From Cranoglanis bouderius (taxonomy: Eukaryota > Chordata > Actinopteri > Siluriformes > Cranoglanididae), in assembly GCA_023630585.1 (NCBI GenBank), contig CM042553.1, positions 19,988,520-20,052,519 on the forward strand: a stretch of 64,000 nucleotides of DNA, in the 5' to 3' direction. Positions 22,776 to 34,649 of this stretch are shown here, piece by piece. Position 1 is the stretch's first letter. Each line of letters starts with the position of its first letter. Both the position numbers and the translations under genes were made by a program. The notes below the pieces were generated by a model that did not search any database, had not been told where the DNA came from, and saw only the letters and a list, made by a program, of their open reading frames with translations.

Positions 22776-22829
22776 GACAGAGAGAGAGAGGGAGAGAGAG
22801 AGGTAGAGGGGGAGAGAGAGAGAGAGACC
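22776..22829. repeat. GA-rich microsatellite
   Basis: Purine-only run of gagagagggagagagagagg type with G interruptions. Confidence 0.9.
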
Positions 22830-22940
22830 TGCACACCAATTTCACAGAGTTTCATTATGGTTTCATATGAACTTTATCCGGGTATTGACAGTTTTACTTT
22901 TAATGTGTCACGTCTATTTTCTTCTCCCACAGGTATAACT

Positions 22941-22961
22941 AACACACACACACACACACAG
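22941..22961. repeat. (CA)n microsatellite
   Basis: About ten CA units. Confidence 0.9.
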
Positions 22962-23067
22962 AGATGTCGGCTGAGCAGATGAGATACTAAACAGTGTGTC
23001 TGTCTGGCCTTGTTATCTTATAGGTGCTAGACTACATCATGATACATCCACACTCTCACCTTTCACG

Positions 23068-23117
23068 TCTCTCTCTCTCTCGCCCATGATCAGTTCTCTC
23101 TCTCTCTCTCTCTCTCT
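23068..23117. repeat. Interrupted (CT)n microsatellite
   Basis: Two CT runs, 23068-23081 and 23095-23117, separated by 'gcccatgatcagtt'. Confidence 0.9.
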
Positions 23118-25049
23118 GTGCGCTTTTTCCTCATCATTCATGTTCTGTTCATCACACAGATGCTATCTCATGAAGCTTCTTGCTAGCTGAGCTTATATCC
23201 AGACACACCGATCTCTAAATTATGGAATTAACATTGGACTTATGACTCAAAAATATACCCAAAGAGTTGTCTTTAAAAAAAAAAAAAAAGACGGCGACTG
23301 TTGCCTCAGATCAGTTAACATATGATGTTAAAAAAAAATAAAAAATCATGGAATCACGCAATTGTTTATTTGCATTATACTGATTATACTGATTATCCAC
23401 CTTTAAAATGCTGCAAAAATGTTTTCCATACAGGTGGAATAGTTGGAGAACTGTGCCTTTGAAATGAAAAGGGACTTGACATGTGGTGCATAATGGATTC
23501 AGAGCAAAGGGAGAGAAAAAAAAGGTACATTACAAAGGCCTGGATGAAAATCACTGACAGGGAAGAGAGTATATAGCGTGACGTGCGGCCATTTTAATAG
23601 TCCGGAAGCATGTAACGGCGAAATTGCTTTTATACGCTTTGGCAGGTAGATGTCAGGGAGCAGCGCCTGGCAAGGCCCTGTGAGTACACACGTCTAAGAG
23701 CATAAACGTGGTAAACAAACGTGCTACCTGCCCGACGGGGCCCTGCAGGAAACACAATATTAGAGCTGACACTGATAGATGAAGCACCCGCTCTCGCGTG
23801 TGTTAGCCAAAGCCCTGCAGCGGCAAAGCGATGCTGATAGGCTGCGCCGCCTGAGAACGCAGCGGGGGGGGATCTGTACTCACTCATAAGGCACTCTAGG
23901 TTACATCTAAATATGCCGTGCACCTGAGCTTCGAAGGAAACCCGTCAGGTGCCAGTTATGTGATCATCAGGCTGCTAGATTTAATAGACGTTCATTAAAG
24001 AGGCAGGAAGTAGCACGGGTGCCTCTTCGTTACAACCGTCCTGCTTTTAAAACACTCCTTGTTTTCTTGTCTTGTGCCATTTTGGAAACGTTGACAAAAA
24101 TCAGAAGGTGCAGGCCATCTCACGAGCCACTGTTAGACCGAACAGAGGTCGCGTTTCCAAATGTCAGCCAGCCGTTCCTGATTATCGTCTCTAAGCGATG
24201 CATTACGATCTCTTAATGAAGCCTAAACAAAAAAAAAATCCTCCCAATCGTGCACGCATTAAACTCGGCAACGCCGCTTTCATAATGCGCAATTCATAAC
24301 GTGAGAATGCCACCGAGCAGCTTTATCTGTGCCGAGGTGAGATCGAGTCCAGGGTACAAATTGGGTACTGACAGATTGCAGTCCCATTTAATGGAGAAAT
24401 ATGGAGGCCCCTGGGGGAGAGACAGACGGATGGCTTTATGGGGGATCGTACAGCCATCCCTCCCTCTGCATGTTATAGGCTGTGGGTTAAAAACTGCTCC
24501 ACAGACTAGCAGACCACCAATTAATGTCAGCTCACTGCTAAATTCATTCGTGGATCACACATTGGCGTATACCGCTACAGTTTCATTTACTGCATTGACA
24601 CCAAATTGGTCATCTCCAGCTGTAAAACAAAACATCTATTTGGGAATGGCAGTCAATCACTCTGTGAAATGCTTTATTTATTTATTTATTTTTATTTTTT
24701 ATTTTTTTCTCTTTACTGCTGGGAATTGGACTATATTCTGTGCAGAAACAAAACCTAGAGGCCATTTTTCAAAATGCAATCTTGCCTACGATCACTCGTG
24801 TTTTATGGATCACGAAAAAAAAAAAAACCCACACAGTGCCACCAATCACTTTCCATAACAACGCATAAGGTGCTAAATCCACTGGAAAACTGTTTGTAAA
24901 AAGGTTGCGCCGGGTCAGACAAGTCAAAGCAAATGTCATCAAAGCCACACAGGACCTTAGTGATGGGCGATATGATGGTATACTATTGATTACGCGACAA
25001 AATCCATCACAAACCTTTAGTTAACTGGATATACAGTACATCATACTCA

Positions 25050-25520
25050 TGGATATGTAAGGAATAAAACGATACCTTGTCAGTTTTATCCATTTTTAGT
25101 TGCTGAACGTCCACGAAACAGGTTATTTCCTGTTATCACGTGCACTATAGCAGCTATAAACAGTTGGCTTGTACCGACCCTCTCTTTTTTCCCATTCTCT
25201 TGACATTAATGGAACAAAAACAACAACAACAAACACAGCTTTTAGTGTGGCGGCGAAACCACATGGGGTTACAAAGTGCTGACACTGGAGACTCCTTCCT
25301 TAAATGTTTAATAAACATTTCCTAATGGAAAACCTCAACCATATCGTCCATTAGAATTATGTGGAGTATCAGCCATATAAGTCCTTGTGAATGAGCTGTT
25401 ACTATAAAAACAATAACATATTAGAACGAGAATATAAACTTGTGATTTGCCTCATGACCGGAACTACTGCCAGAGCCGCTGTTATAGAAAATTAATCAAC
25501 GCCTTCTGGTCAGTCAGACT
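25050..25520. mobile_element. Family D element, copy 3
   Basis: It carries 'aaggaataaaacgatac', 'ttttatccatttttagttgctgaacgtccacgaaac', 'gctgacactggagactccttccttaaatg', 'aataaacatttcctaatgg', 'tgttactataaaaacaataacatattagaac', 'gttatagaaaattaatcaac' and 'ttctggtcagtcagactcgag'. This is one of the fuller copies and useful as a reference for the family. Confidence 0.75.
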
Positions 25521-26155
25521 CGAGAAAGCTTCCTCTTAGAGATATGTCTTTCTCAAAAGGCAGAGAATTCGAAGAATTTGATTTTGTGAACGGTTCATAC
25601 CTGCTTTTCAGATACTGGCAGTAAGATCGTCCACTCATTGTAATACTCATTTAATGGATCTTGGCGAGGTTCACTGATGAATAATATTCAACAGACTTCG
25701 AATGAAATAAGCAAAAACAGTGTAAATGGAAAAGCTTTAATGGAGAAATGAGATTAATCATGCACTTAATCACGGATAAACATTTTTACCGAACAACTAA
25801 GCAGTATGAAATGCACATGCGTAGGTGGTACACGGTGACAAACATCATTATACAATTATAAACAGGATTGTATTAACGAACATGTTTTTTTTTAATATTC
25901 GCGAGTATCTGTCGACTCTGAGAGATCTGTTTCATAGCTGACAGTTTGCGCAACACAATTCGGTGAGTGATATGTAACAATTAGCAGAGGGACCGAATTT
26001 TAAAAGGCATTCCTGCCCACACGCTGGCCAAAAACAACAAATTATATATGCACGAAAAAGGGTTGAGGTGAGGGGATGCACTTTCAGAAGCCTTGTTTAC
26101 AACAGCCTGGTTGCTGCGGTCCCAGAATAATGCCGCAGTGTGTCACACACTCTCT

Positions 26156-26195
<40 letters not shown>

Positions 26196-26836
26196 TGCTG
26201 TCAGTCTGATCAGGCCGAATGCAGACAAGCCCAGAGGGGACGGTTGTGCAGAGGCCCACCGGCGATGAGAAGGGGGGGAAAACGTTACACTGCGGATATA
26301 CTTTGCTCTGCAGAATGGAGCAAACTGCAAAAAATATTTTCCTCACTTTTCCTGCTCTCCTGTTGGGATTGCGTTTCTGGATGGTTTCACAGACCATTAG
26401 CCAGCCATAAATATGTCACCCAAGTCTTTTTTTTTTTTTTTTCTCTCATGGTTCAAATTTACACCTGCAGTCTACCCAACCCTGCTGCCTCCGACTGTTT
26501 TTGGACCTGCAGCTCGTTAGCAGGTATATTACCGCTGTTTAATTAATGTTAGGGTATACCAGTGCTACACTGTGCTTTTCAAGACCAGTTGAGCATGAAT
26601 TTATAAAATGTATGCCTGTCTAGGTGTCATGCTGCTATCATCTGAGGTGATTAATAACCCTTGTGGCCTGCCAGTTACATTTATTACCATATTCCTGCTG
26701 TTATCAGGTGATATCTTTATTATAAGCAGCAGTATGATTACGGCAGTCCTTTAAGATTATTACTTGTCAAACTGTACGAGATTGCAAAAAATCTTGTCCG
26801 GATTCTGTACCAATCTGGGTGATAATGTGTCATCAT
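25521..26836. other. Non-coding sequence with (AC)n
   Basis: Unique sequence apart from the AC repeat at 26160-26192 and a T-tract at 26428-26443. The frames overlapping the AC repeat are artefacts of its composition. Confidence 0.45.
26160..26192. repeat. (AC)n microsatellite
   Basis: About 16 AC units. Confidence 0.95.
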
Positions 26837-27726
26837 TGTAGACATTGGCACCATTTGTAGACATTGTAGACATTTGTAGACATTGGTACAGTTGGCACTA
26901 TTGGCACCATTTGTAGACACTGGCACCATTTGTAGATGTGTAGACATTGGCACCACTTGTAGACATAGGCACCATTTGTAGACATTGGTACAGTTGGCAC
27001 TATTGGCACCATTTGTAGACATTTGTAGACATTAGCACCATTTGAAGACATTGGCACCATTTATAGACACTGGCAACATTTGTAGACATTGGTACAGTTG
27101 GCACTATTGGCACCATTTGTAGACATTTGTAAACATTAGCACCATTTGAAGACACTGGCACCATTTGTAGACATTGGCACCATTTGTAGACATTGGCACC
27201 ATTTGTAGACATTGGCACCATTTGTAGACATTGGTGCAGTTGGCACTATTGGCACCATTTGTAGACACTGGCACCATTTGTAGACATTAGAACCATTGGC
27301 ACCATTTGTAGACATTAGAACCATTGGCACCATTTGTAGACATTTGTAGACATTGGTGCAGTTGGCACTATTGGCACCATTTGTAGACACTGGCACCATT
27401 TGTAGACATTGTTACAGTTGGCACTATTGGCACCATTTGTAGACATTGGCACCATTTGTAGACATTAGAACCATTGGCACCATTTGTAGACATTAGAACC
27501 ATTGGCACCATTTGTAGACATTTGTAGACATTGGTGCAGTTGGCACTATTGGCACCATTTGTAGACATTTGTAGACACTGGCACCATTTGTAGACACTGG
27601 CACCACTTGTAGACATTGTTACAGTTGGCACTATTGGCACCATTTGTAGACAGTGGCAACATTGGCACCATTTGTAGACATTGTTTGTAGACTTTGTAGA
27701 CATTTGTCAACATTGTTTGTAGACAA
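26837..27726. repeat. Minisatellite based on a 19-bp unit
   Basis: About 0.9 kb is built from 'gtagacattggcaccattt' (19 bp) and variants. The variants include a 10-bp short form (gtagacattt), 'gttggcactattggcaccat' and 'ttagaaccattggcacc'. The variants recur in the same order as higher-order blocks, for example near 27226-27350 and 27350-27540. The minus strand has almost no stops, so it reads as artificial repeats of the type STNGANVYKWCQCLQMVP. It is a tandem array, not a gene and not a CRISPR. Confidence 0.95.
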
Positions 27727-29754
27727 ACTCCCATGAGTTTTGCATCATCCTATGTCATGTTCCTATTGGTGGATTTTAGATGAGCATCGTAGCAGCACTC
27801 GCATTCTGAGATTATAATCAAAAATTGCTGATGCTGACAGAACTTTGTCATCAGCTGTCTTTCGTCACAATGGTCACGTTAAGTTTTCTAAGATCACTTA
27901 CAACTAAATAATTATTTTACGATCTTTTTCCGAACTTATCTACGACAGCAAAATCGTGACGAAACTTTTAAGCGAGTTAGTATGTAAATTATGAACACGG
28001 TTGTGGTTCTTGCAGTAAAGTTACATTTGAACATTCTAACAGGTTCGGCTGCTGAGAATGTGGTGATTTAAATATAGACTTGGACACTGAAATTTCAAAC
28101 TCTGATAAAGTCAAGCTAGTTTACTGCCAGTTAGCTAGTTGGAGGATTATGTTCTAGCATTACCTGCAGAACAGTATAGCTGTAGTATAGTATAGTATAA
28201 CAACAGGAAAAGTCAGTTAATAGTGTATGTACGTCCACAATTCTCCAATTTTTGGTGAACCAAAATCCTTTGAGGGTTGTATTTCACACTTTTGCTGAAA
28301 GTTTTTAGCAAAGCATAATCAGGGTACTGCAGGGAAGGAGAAGGAAGACACGGCGCATTTCCATTTTGCATATCCATACTTATTTGCATTCTTTATTTGG
28401 GTTAAAACGTTTCCAGGCATTTTGGAGATTTTTTGAGAATTTCAAAACGTCATATTTAATGAATTCTGCTGAGATCTTTAAGGGTACAGGACATGAAATC
28501 AAATGATGGCCCTGTGGACTGTGCAGAGGAAATATACCACAAGACCGTTCCGGGATTTGCAGAGGATGATGGTAGTGGAGGAGTGTTTCACATGGTAGTC
28601 GGCTTCCAGTTGTTCCGAAGCTGGGGATATTACTAAAAAGAAACAATGCTAGGAAGACTGTACAGAGCGTAGACCAGGCAGAGAGCCGCTTGTCGACATG
28701 GACAGAATTGTGCTTTGCCCTCTGGTCGCGGCAGGGGGGTTAGAGATCATGTCCTGGGAAATAATAAAGATGATCAGCGGTCGCCCCTCTCTGGAGTCAT
28801 GCTAGAAATGTCAAGTCATCCAGGGAAAAAACATTATTGCTAGTCTGGCAGGGCTGCTTGAATTCCTCAGCACTGTGGAGAAGGAGACGACTTTTTTTTT
28901 TATTTACCCCCATCTCTGTGTGTGTCTGAAATCTCGAGGGAATTCGCAATGGCTCCTCAAAGCCAGTTAACCTCAGGACGTGCCGAACGAGACTCGCTCC
29001 TGACCCGGTGTTCACCCACTGACAAACAAAAGGGGAAGAAAGAAAACCCACTTCGCCTCACACCTGCGAGCGTTTGTTTTTCCTCCATATTTACAGTGTA
29101 ATTGCCACAAAGCAATCTTTCCATTAATCCGGCGCGCTGAGAGCCGAACGCAGTTCAACACGAGTACACACAATCTGTTGCAGCGTGCTGATTGCATTGC
29201 TTCTTAATTAGCAGGCTTGGCGTGCCCTAGCAAAGTTCAGCCTAATGCACTGAAGTGGTTAGTGCACCGTTCTCATAATAAAAGCCGCTCGTCTTCAGCA
29301 AGACTCCGAGCGAACGTCTCGTTCCATTGGTCGTCTTTAAACAGGATGTCCAATTGAAACAAATTATTACATGCACATGGATTGTTATAAACGCGTGGGG
29401 GGGGGGGGTGGGGGTGGGGGGGTTACATGGACAACATGGAGAATTAGATGTGTCGCTAACACTCGGAAAATAGATTGTGCAGATTTCACGGCAAAGTACA
29501 AACTGTGCACTTACGCAAGTATTCACCCCCCTGGGACTTTTCCACATTTTCAAGTGTTACAAGCTGAATTTTATGTCACCGATTTACACAAAGCAGTCCA
29601 TAACGTTGAAAAAAAATCATTTCAAGGTATTTGGAAATTTAAAAAAAAAAAAAAAAAAAAGCCTGAAATGCTCTGATTGCATAAGTATTAAGTAAAAACT
29701 TTAGTTTTTTAACCATCATAGCAGAGCTGTTAGAACTTTAATGAGGAAATGGTG
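27727..29754. other. Unique non-coding sequence, possible regulatory block
   Basis: A short (TATAG)n run lies at 28184-28199. The 28800-29230 stretch is unique, CpG-retaining and has homeodomain-like sites (ttcttaattagcagg at 29201-29215). A G-rich run lies at 29397-29422 and an A-tract at 29641-29660. No exon is recognised. Confidence 0.3.
29397..29422. repeat. G-rich run (possible G-quadruplex)
   Basis: Three adjacent G-tracts separated by single T, capable of forming a quadruplex on the plus strand. Confidence 0.8.
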
Positions 29755-29960
29755 AATTAGGTATGAATTAAAACACGACAGGGTGTACATTTTATCCGTC
29801 TACAGTTACATTAATGTTGTAACGTCCGTGAAACGAGTTAGTTCCCGTCATCGGTGACGTTATACCAGCTATAAACATGTCACTCCCTCACCAGGCTCTC
29901 ACTCTCTCAAGTGCCGACACTGGAGACTCCTTCCAAACATAATAAATTTGAAGAAAATAT
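29755..29960. mobile_element. Family D element, copy 4 (short)
   Basis: It has 'aattaaaacacgacagggtgt', 'ttttatccgtctacagttacatt', 'aacgtccgtgaaacgagtta', 'taaacatgtcactccctcac' and 'gccgacactggagactccttccaa'. The 3' part with 'tagaaaattaatcaa' is missing. Confidence 0.7.
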
Positions 29961-30380
29961 GTCGTTCCTCTTCACTGGTTTACTGATACGTGATGGACGT
30001 TTTATCTGTGTTTAAGATGTCTTTTACCTTTTCGTACGTATTTGTGCGTGTAATATCAGTGGACCACAGAATGGCACCCCAATCAATTGAAGTACCTTTT
30101 GGATGAATGAACTGAAATCTGATTATTTATTAATGTATTTATTTAATTATTTTGGACATGTGAACATAGTCAGTGACTAACATCGACACTTCTGGCAGCA
30201 CTGATGTCTGCTCTTCCTGAACGACATCACTTTCACGTCTGTCCGATCCAACCCCAACCCCTAAACCCTCTCTCACAAACTAGCCTTTGATTTACACTGA
30301 TGGAGGCGAAGGCACAGAGAGAGAAAGAGAGAGAGAGGGAGGTTTTGAATAATTCATGGAATTTAAAAAGGACAAAAGCG

Positions 30381-30432
30381 TGGTGGGGTGGGGTGGGGTG
30401 GGGGTGTGGGGGGGGTTGGGGGGTGGGGGGAG
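30381..30432. repeat. G-rich tract with (GGGGT)n
   Basis: Repeated GGGGT units followed by longer G-runs, with strong quadruplex-forming potential on the plus strand. Confidence 0.9.
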
Positions 30433-30731
30433 TGACAGCTTGTCAGAGATAAAGCCCAAGAACGAAAGACACGCGGAGGCGGGAATGAAAAGCGTTGTGC
30501 AAACAGAGGCCGGGTAAACAGGTGCTCCTTCCGCTCGGCAGGAGAGCTCCATTTATTTGTTTATCTCCTCAACTGTTATTCTTTGGGCTTCTTTATAACG
30601 TGTCGCACTCAGAATGTTCCCCGGACATCTTTGTGCACGCTGTCAGTCACGACTGTGTGTGTGTGTTGTGTTGTGGTAATGTTTGTGCCAGATAGAGGTG
30701 CTCATCAAGGTCAAGGATATTTTCTCCCTAA

Positions 30732-30758
30732 TACACACACACACACACACACACACTC
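30732..30758. repeat. (AC)n microsatellite
   Basis: About 13 AC units. Confidence 0.95.
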
Positions 30759-31628
30759 TGAGAGACTCATCAGTCCAAATTCCTGCTTAATATTCACTCT
30801 GAACACCGAGACTCCTCACCTCAGCCCACGAGCGCTGAAGGCGACGGTGCTACTGAAGCGTGAACTGAAGCGCCCTAATGCCGACCCCAAATCCTCGCTT
30901 GACCTCCTCAGTTCAGCGCGTGAATATAACAGCCTTGTCATGTCGCATTAAAATGAACCGCAAAATTCTCCTCCGTCTCTCAGCTATGCTCTCGACCACA
31001 AGCTCACGGCACGTTGACCGTGACTCCTCTCACACCGTGGAGAGACGTTATTAAATGCACGGCCTGTAGAGAGCATTTCATTTCTTTGATTTTTTGATTT
31101 TTGAGAGGAGACGTCTGTTTTGAATTTGATGCAGGGAAAATAAACACACACAACGTTGACCGTTTGTATTGTCGTCGTCGTCGTCAAGCCACGTCGTCGG
31201 TTCGCTAATCGGACCGGAGAACGTAACTAAAATGTAAAGTCTGTGAAAACTTTTCCCTCTACCCCTGCAGCTAGTCTCTCGTCCGAGGAGCTGCCTTTCA
31301 CTGAATAATTTACGTAAATGCACGTGATTGGATAAGCTGTGGTAGAGGATCTGAAATAAATACAGAGCTCTATGAAACTGTGCTGTGTTCGACTAGAGGT
31401 CATAACTCGCAATTCCCGACCAGGAAAAACCAAAGAAAACGCTCCCTTTGACTCGGAAATTCTACTTGTAAACTCGGAAAGGTCTCCTCAACCCTTGAGT
31501 TCAGCAAGTGACGTGACGTCGAATCAGCATGGCTGCTCGCAGCATGAAGAGTAAACAAAGCAGCGCTTCTTACCTTTAAACGAGTTATAAAGTATATACA
31601 AGAATCCAAAAATCAAGCAGTATTCAGA

Positions 31629-31754
31629 GGAGCTTTCAATTTTCCAAAATTACCGCAGATTTGGGCCAAGACGCCTCATGTGACGTCATAACGACGCGTG
31701 TCTTGGAACGAATCTGTGGAAAATCTGCGGTAATTCTGAAAAATTGAAAGCTCC
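31629..31754. mobile_element. Palindromic MITE-like element
   Basis: The left arm starts 'ggagctttcaattttcc' and contains 'aattaccgcagattt' (31629-31672). The right arm (31700-31754) is its inverted copy and ends 'aaaattgaaagctcc'. The arms differ by small indels, the right being longer. The centre (31673-31699) contains a perfect TGACGTCA at 31681-31688. A foldable element of this kind is probably a small non-autonomous DNA transposon. A tail 'cgcgattattgcggcg' follows. Confidence 0.75.
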
Positions 31755-33174
31755 CGCGATTATTGCGGCGTTTGCTTGATTTTCCGTTAATTTCTGCGAC
31801 ACTGGTTGTGTAAAAATAGCTGATTATATAATCTGACATTCAGCCATGAAGATGATTGGTTCCCTTTTGATTCTCTGAAGGATAAGTCTTCAACTCGGGA
31901 GGATTTTCCTTGCTACCTTCACCGCTGGCTTGTTCAATAGGGATATAAGTGGCTACATCTCTGTAAAGCCATTTTGTGACGATGTCTGTGCAAACGGATG
32001 AAAGGATGATGTTCCTGCCTGTTCTTCCCATTCACCACAGCGAAATGTAAGGTGAAGGACGTGTTAACGGAGTCGAAAAGTCCTTGGTTAGATTATAAAA
32101 ATAAAAGAATTCTTTTGCTTCTCGTTCATCATATAAGATCTGCAAAAAAACCCCAAAAACAAACATAAAACAAGTGTGCGTCCAGACTATGGCAGCATTT
32201 TTTTTGTAGAGCTCCTGTCAACTCCATCTAGCTCTTGCACTGTTCTTGCAGAAACTCTCTGGAGTCAATATTAGCCAGAAGGTGGTGAAGCTGCCTTAAC
32301 AAAACTCGTTTTCACCCTCTGGTGCTATTAAAATTGTACACGGACCTGAATAAATAATGTTCGGACGCAGGCACCGCACGGAGGCGGGTCGACCAGATTC
32401 GGAATGGCCTAAAACGATGTGAAATGCCGCGAAACACCACGAGACAGTAGCCACAGGGAGAGTCCGTGGTGCAGGGCCTGGCTGTTAAATGTCAGCCATG
32501 TTTGTCCTGGCGTTCGGCACCTCCGCTCCCGCTCTCTGCAGTGTAAATAAACCTATTTTCCGAGCAAACGTCCCTCTCAGGCAAAATACCAGCTCTGTTT
32601 GTCCAGGGTCACTGTAGAGGAGTTAAAAGTCACTGGCATTTTCCTTTTCTTTATTAAAAAAAAAAAAAAAAAAGCTCTGTGTGGTAAACCGATCTCACAT
32701 GGATGTGCTAGCTATATCTCTAGCTCTACATCCTAGCGTGATTTCATTGTAGCACTCACTTCTCCGAAACTGAGCGGAAGATCTGACTTCTTCACGCTGG
32801 CTAGAGACAGAACTGGGAGCTTGTGTTTGTGCTTGAGGGCATGGAGCTAAAAAAAAAAAAAAAAAAAGAAAGAGAAAAAAGAAACAGTAGGTAAGAACAG
32901 AAAGACGTCGGCTCAAGGATGCAAATCTGCACGGCAAATACTCAGCGGCGCAGAACAGCAGCACGCGCTTAAAGCCATAACGTGGCCAGGAATACTAATG
33001 CGGCGATGAACAGTGAACTGTAGCTAAATTCATCACTTGGGATAACGTTGTTTACATTCATCGCAGGTGCTGCGTATAAACAAACAAATAAATAAAGCAG
33101 GACGGAAATAGAAGTTGAATATCCCCACGTTGTTGTTTTATTTCTCTAAAACAACAGTTTTTTTTTTGTTTTTT
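31755..33174. other. Unique non-coding sequence with A-tracts
   Basis: A-tracts lie at 32656-32673 and 32850-32867. The remainder is unique without a recognised exon. The 89-codon minus-strand frame at 32695-32964 contains a Phe run from the A-tract and is not a gene. Confidence 0.4.
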
Positions 33175-33535
33175 TTTAGAGCAACACGTCATACTTTTTA
33201 TCCCTTTATCGTTACATTTAATGTTTGCAAAACCAGTTCCTGTTATTACGTACGTTATAACAGCATCTGTTCCCTTGATGAGACAAAAAAAAAAATAAAA
33301 ACGCACCTTGTTACCTAGAAACCACAACCCCCTCCATCCTGAAGACTTTTCCATGTCGGTTGACACTGGAGACTCCTTCCATAAATGTTAAACAAACATC
33401 TCAACAATATCGACAGTTACACACAGTTGTCCGTGGAGCATCCAACAGGCTTTGTGTTAGCTGAACATTGAGGTCAGTGCTGCTGTTATAGAAAATGAAT
33501 CAAGATCTTCTGACCAATCAGAATGGAGGATTCGA
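33175..33535. mobile_element. Family D element, copy 5
   Basis: Blocks present are 'atactttttatccctttatcgttacatttaatg', 'gttcctgttattacgta', 'tgacactggagactccttccataaatg', 'ttatagaaaatgaatcaag' and 'tctgaccaatcagaatggag'. It has lost the first block. Confidence 0.75.
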
Positions 33536-34352
33536 CAGCATCATCCTAAAAAAAAAAAATAAAAAACAACGTGCAAGATTTTATTGTCTAGGGTTGCACT
33601 GTTAATAGGCTGGAGTAGGACGAAAGTGAATGGAAACTAACGAATAGTGAATGGAAACTATGGAAATGCCTTTTATGGTAAAAATATCAGCACTTCCTAA
33701 AACGCAAAAACGAATGAATTTAAATTTACATAGCAATTCCAATAGGACGTTTTATTTTTTTTCTCTTTATGCGAAAGCGCAAAAGGCTTAACTCTATTTC
33801 TCCAAACCTGAAGCGTAATACACACGGTCTCTACCTCTCCACCATTCGAGTAAAAAGAGATGAATTTGCTTGTTTGATACCCGGCGGGTTTTTTTTTTTT
33901 TTCCCTGATCAGGTGCAGGGGAGTGTTAGAGCTCGGGCAGCGAATGAGCTCGTCTCAAGGTCACCTTCACACCTGAGCGAGAAAGAGAACATTCACCCGA
34001 CTGGCACACACTCGGGGTGTTCACTAATGTAAAGTTCACTATTTATACATTATTCATAACACTGTAAAGGACATTACTGTTATAGACCGTCAGCTCTTAC
34101 ATCTTAAACGGAGGTGAAACTGAACACTTGATCACTTTTATACAGGGTTTAATGTGTACCGAGAAAAATCGTGGATAAAATGTACTGTATTGACATTCAT
34201 CAGTTTGTTCCATAAATAAATCCTGACCTATCAGATGCTGAGCTACGGCCGCCTCTCTGCGCTGTACTGCTACACATCCTCGAGGCTGTAACATTAAACA
34301 GGATCAAGTCAAGGTAGGTTTGTAGAACTAAACCTGTACACATACATACATA

Positions 34353-34386
34353 CTCTCTCTCTTGCTCTCTCTCTCTCTCTCTCTTT
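34353..34386. repeat. (CT)n microsatellite
   Basis: CT repeat interrupted once by 'tg'. Confidence 0.9.
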
Positions 34387-34616
34387 CGCTCACTGTCTCT
34401 CTCCGTCTTTCTCGCCCTCTTTCTCTGCATGCATCAGCATTACGTGCTGCACCAAAGTGAGGACAAGCTGAGTCTCGACCTATCGATCACTCCTTAAAAC
34501 ACAGTCTCTTTATCAAAATTTATGTTCAGCAGCTTGCAGTACAGTGCACGAAATCTCGAAGATAAACGCTTCCGTCCCGCTGATGCACTTTCTCACATGG
34601 TCAGCTGCAAATTGGT

Positions 34617-34619
<3 letters not shown>

Positions 34620-34649
<30 letters not shown>
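34620..34649. repeat. (AC)n microsatellite
   Basis: About 15 AC units. Confidence 0.95.

Larger units (their letters stand above)
22154..25049. other. Non-coding sequence with microsatellites
   Basis: It holds a GA-rich tract (22776-22829), a CA repeat (22941-22961), CT repeats (23068-23081 and 23095-23117), A-tracts near 23276-23290 and 23328-23345, and an ATTT-type run near 24673-24700. The 23560-24300 part is unique. A 185-codon plus-strand frame at 24301-24858 has no recognised domain and ends in A-rich sequence, and I do not call it a gene. Confidence 0.4.
29961..31628. other. Non-coding sequence with G-rich and CA repeats
   Basis: A strongly G-rich tract covers 30381-30432, a CA repeat 30732-30758 and a short (GTC)n 31170-31185. 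The remaining sequence is unique without a recognised exon. Confidence 0.4.

Noticed and set aside
24301..24858. 185-codon plus-strand frame, the longest apart from the sez6 exon
   Set aside because: No recognisable domain, composition of ordinary intergenic sequence, a Phe/Ile-rich stretch from an ATTT run and Lys from an A-tract.
26837..27726. Possible CRISPR-like array or repetitive protein gene
   Set aside because: There are no unique spacers, and unit lengths of 10, 19 and 20 bases run head to tail. The long minus-strand frames come from a stop-poor repeat unit and contain no domain.
32695..32964. Minus-strand frame with a hydrophobic Leu/Phe run as a candidate sez6 signal-peptide exon
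   Set aside because: The hydrophobic run is produced by an A-tract on the plus strand. No signal-peptide cleavage context or phase-1 donor was found.
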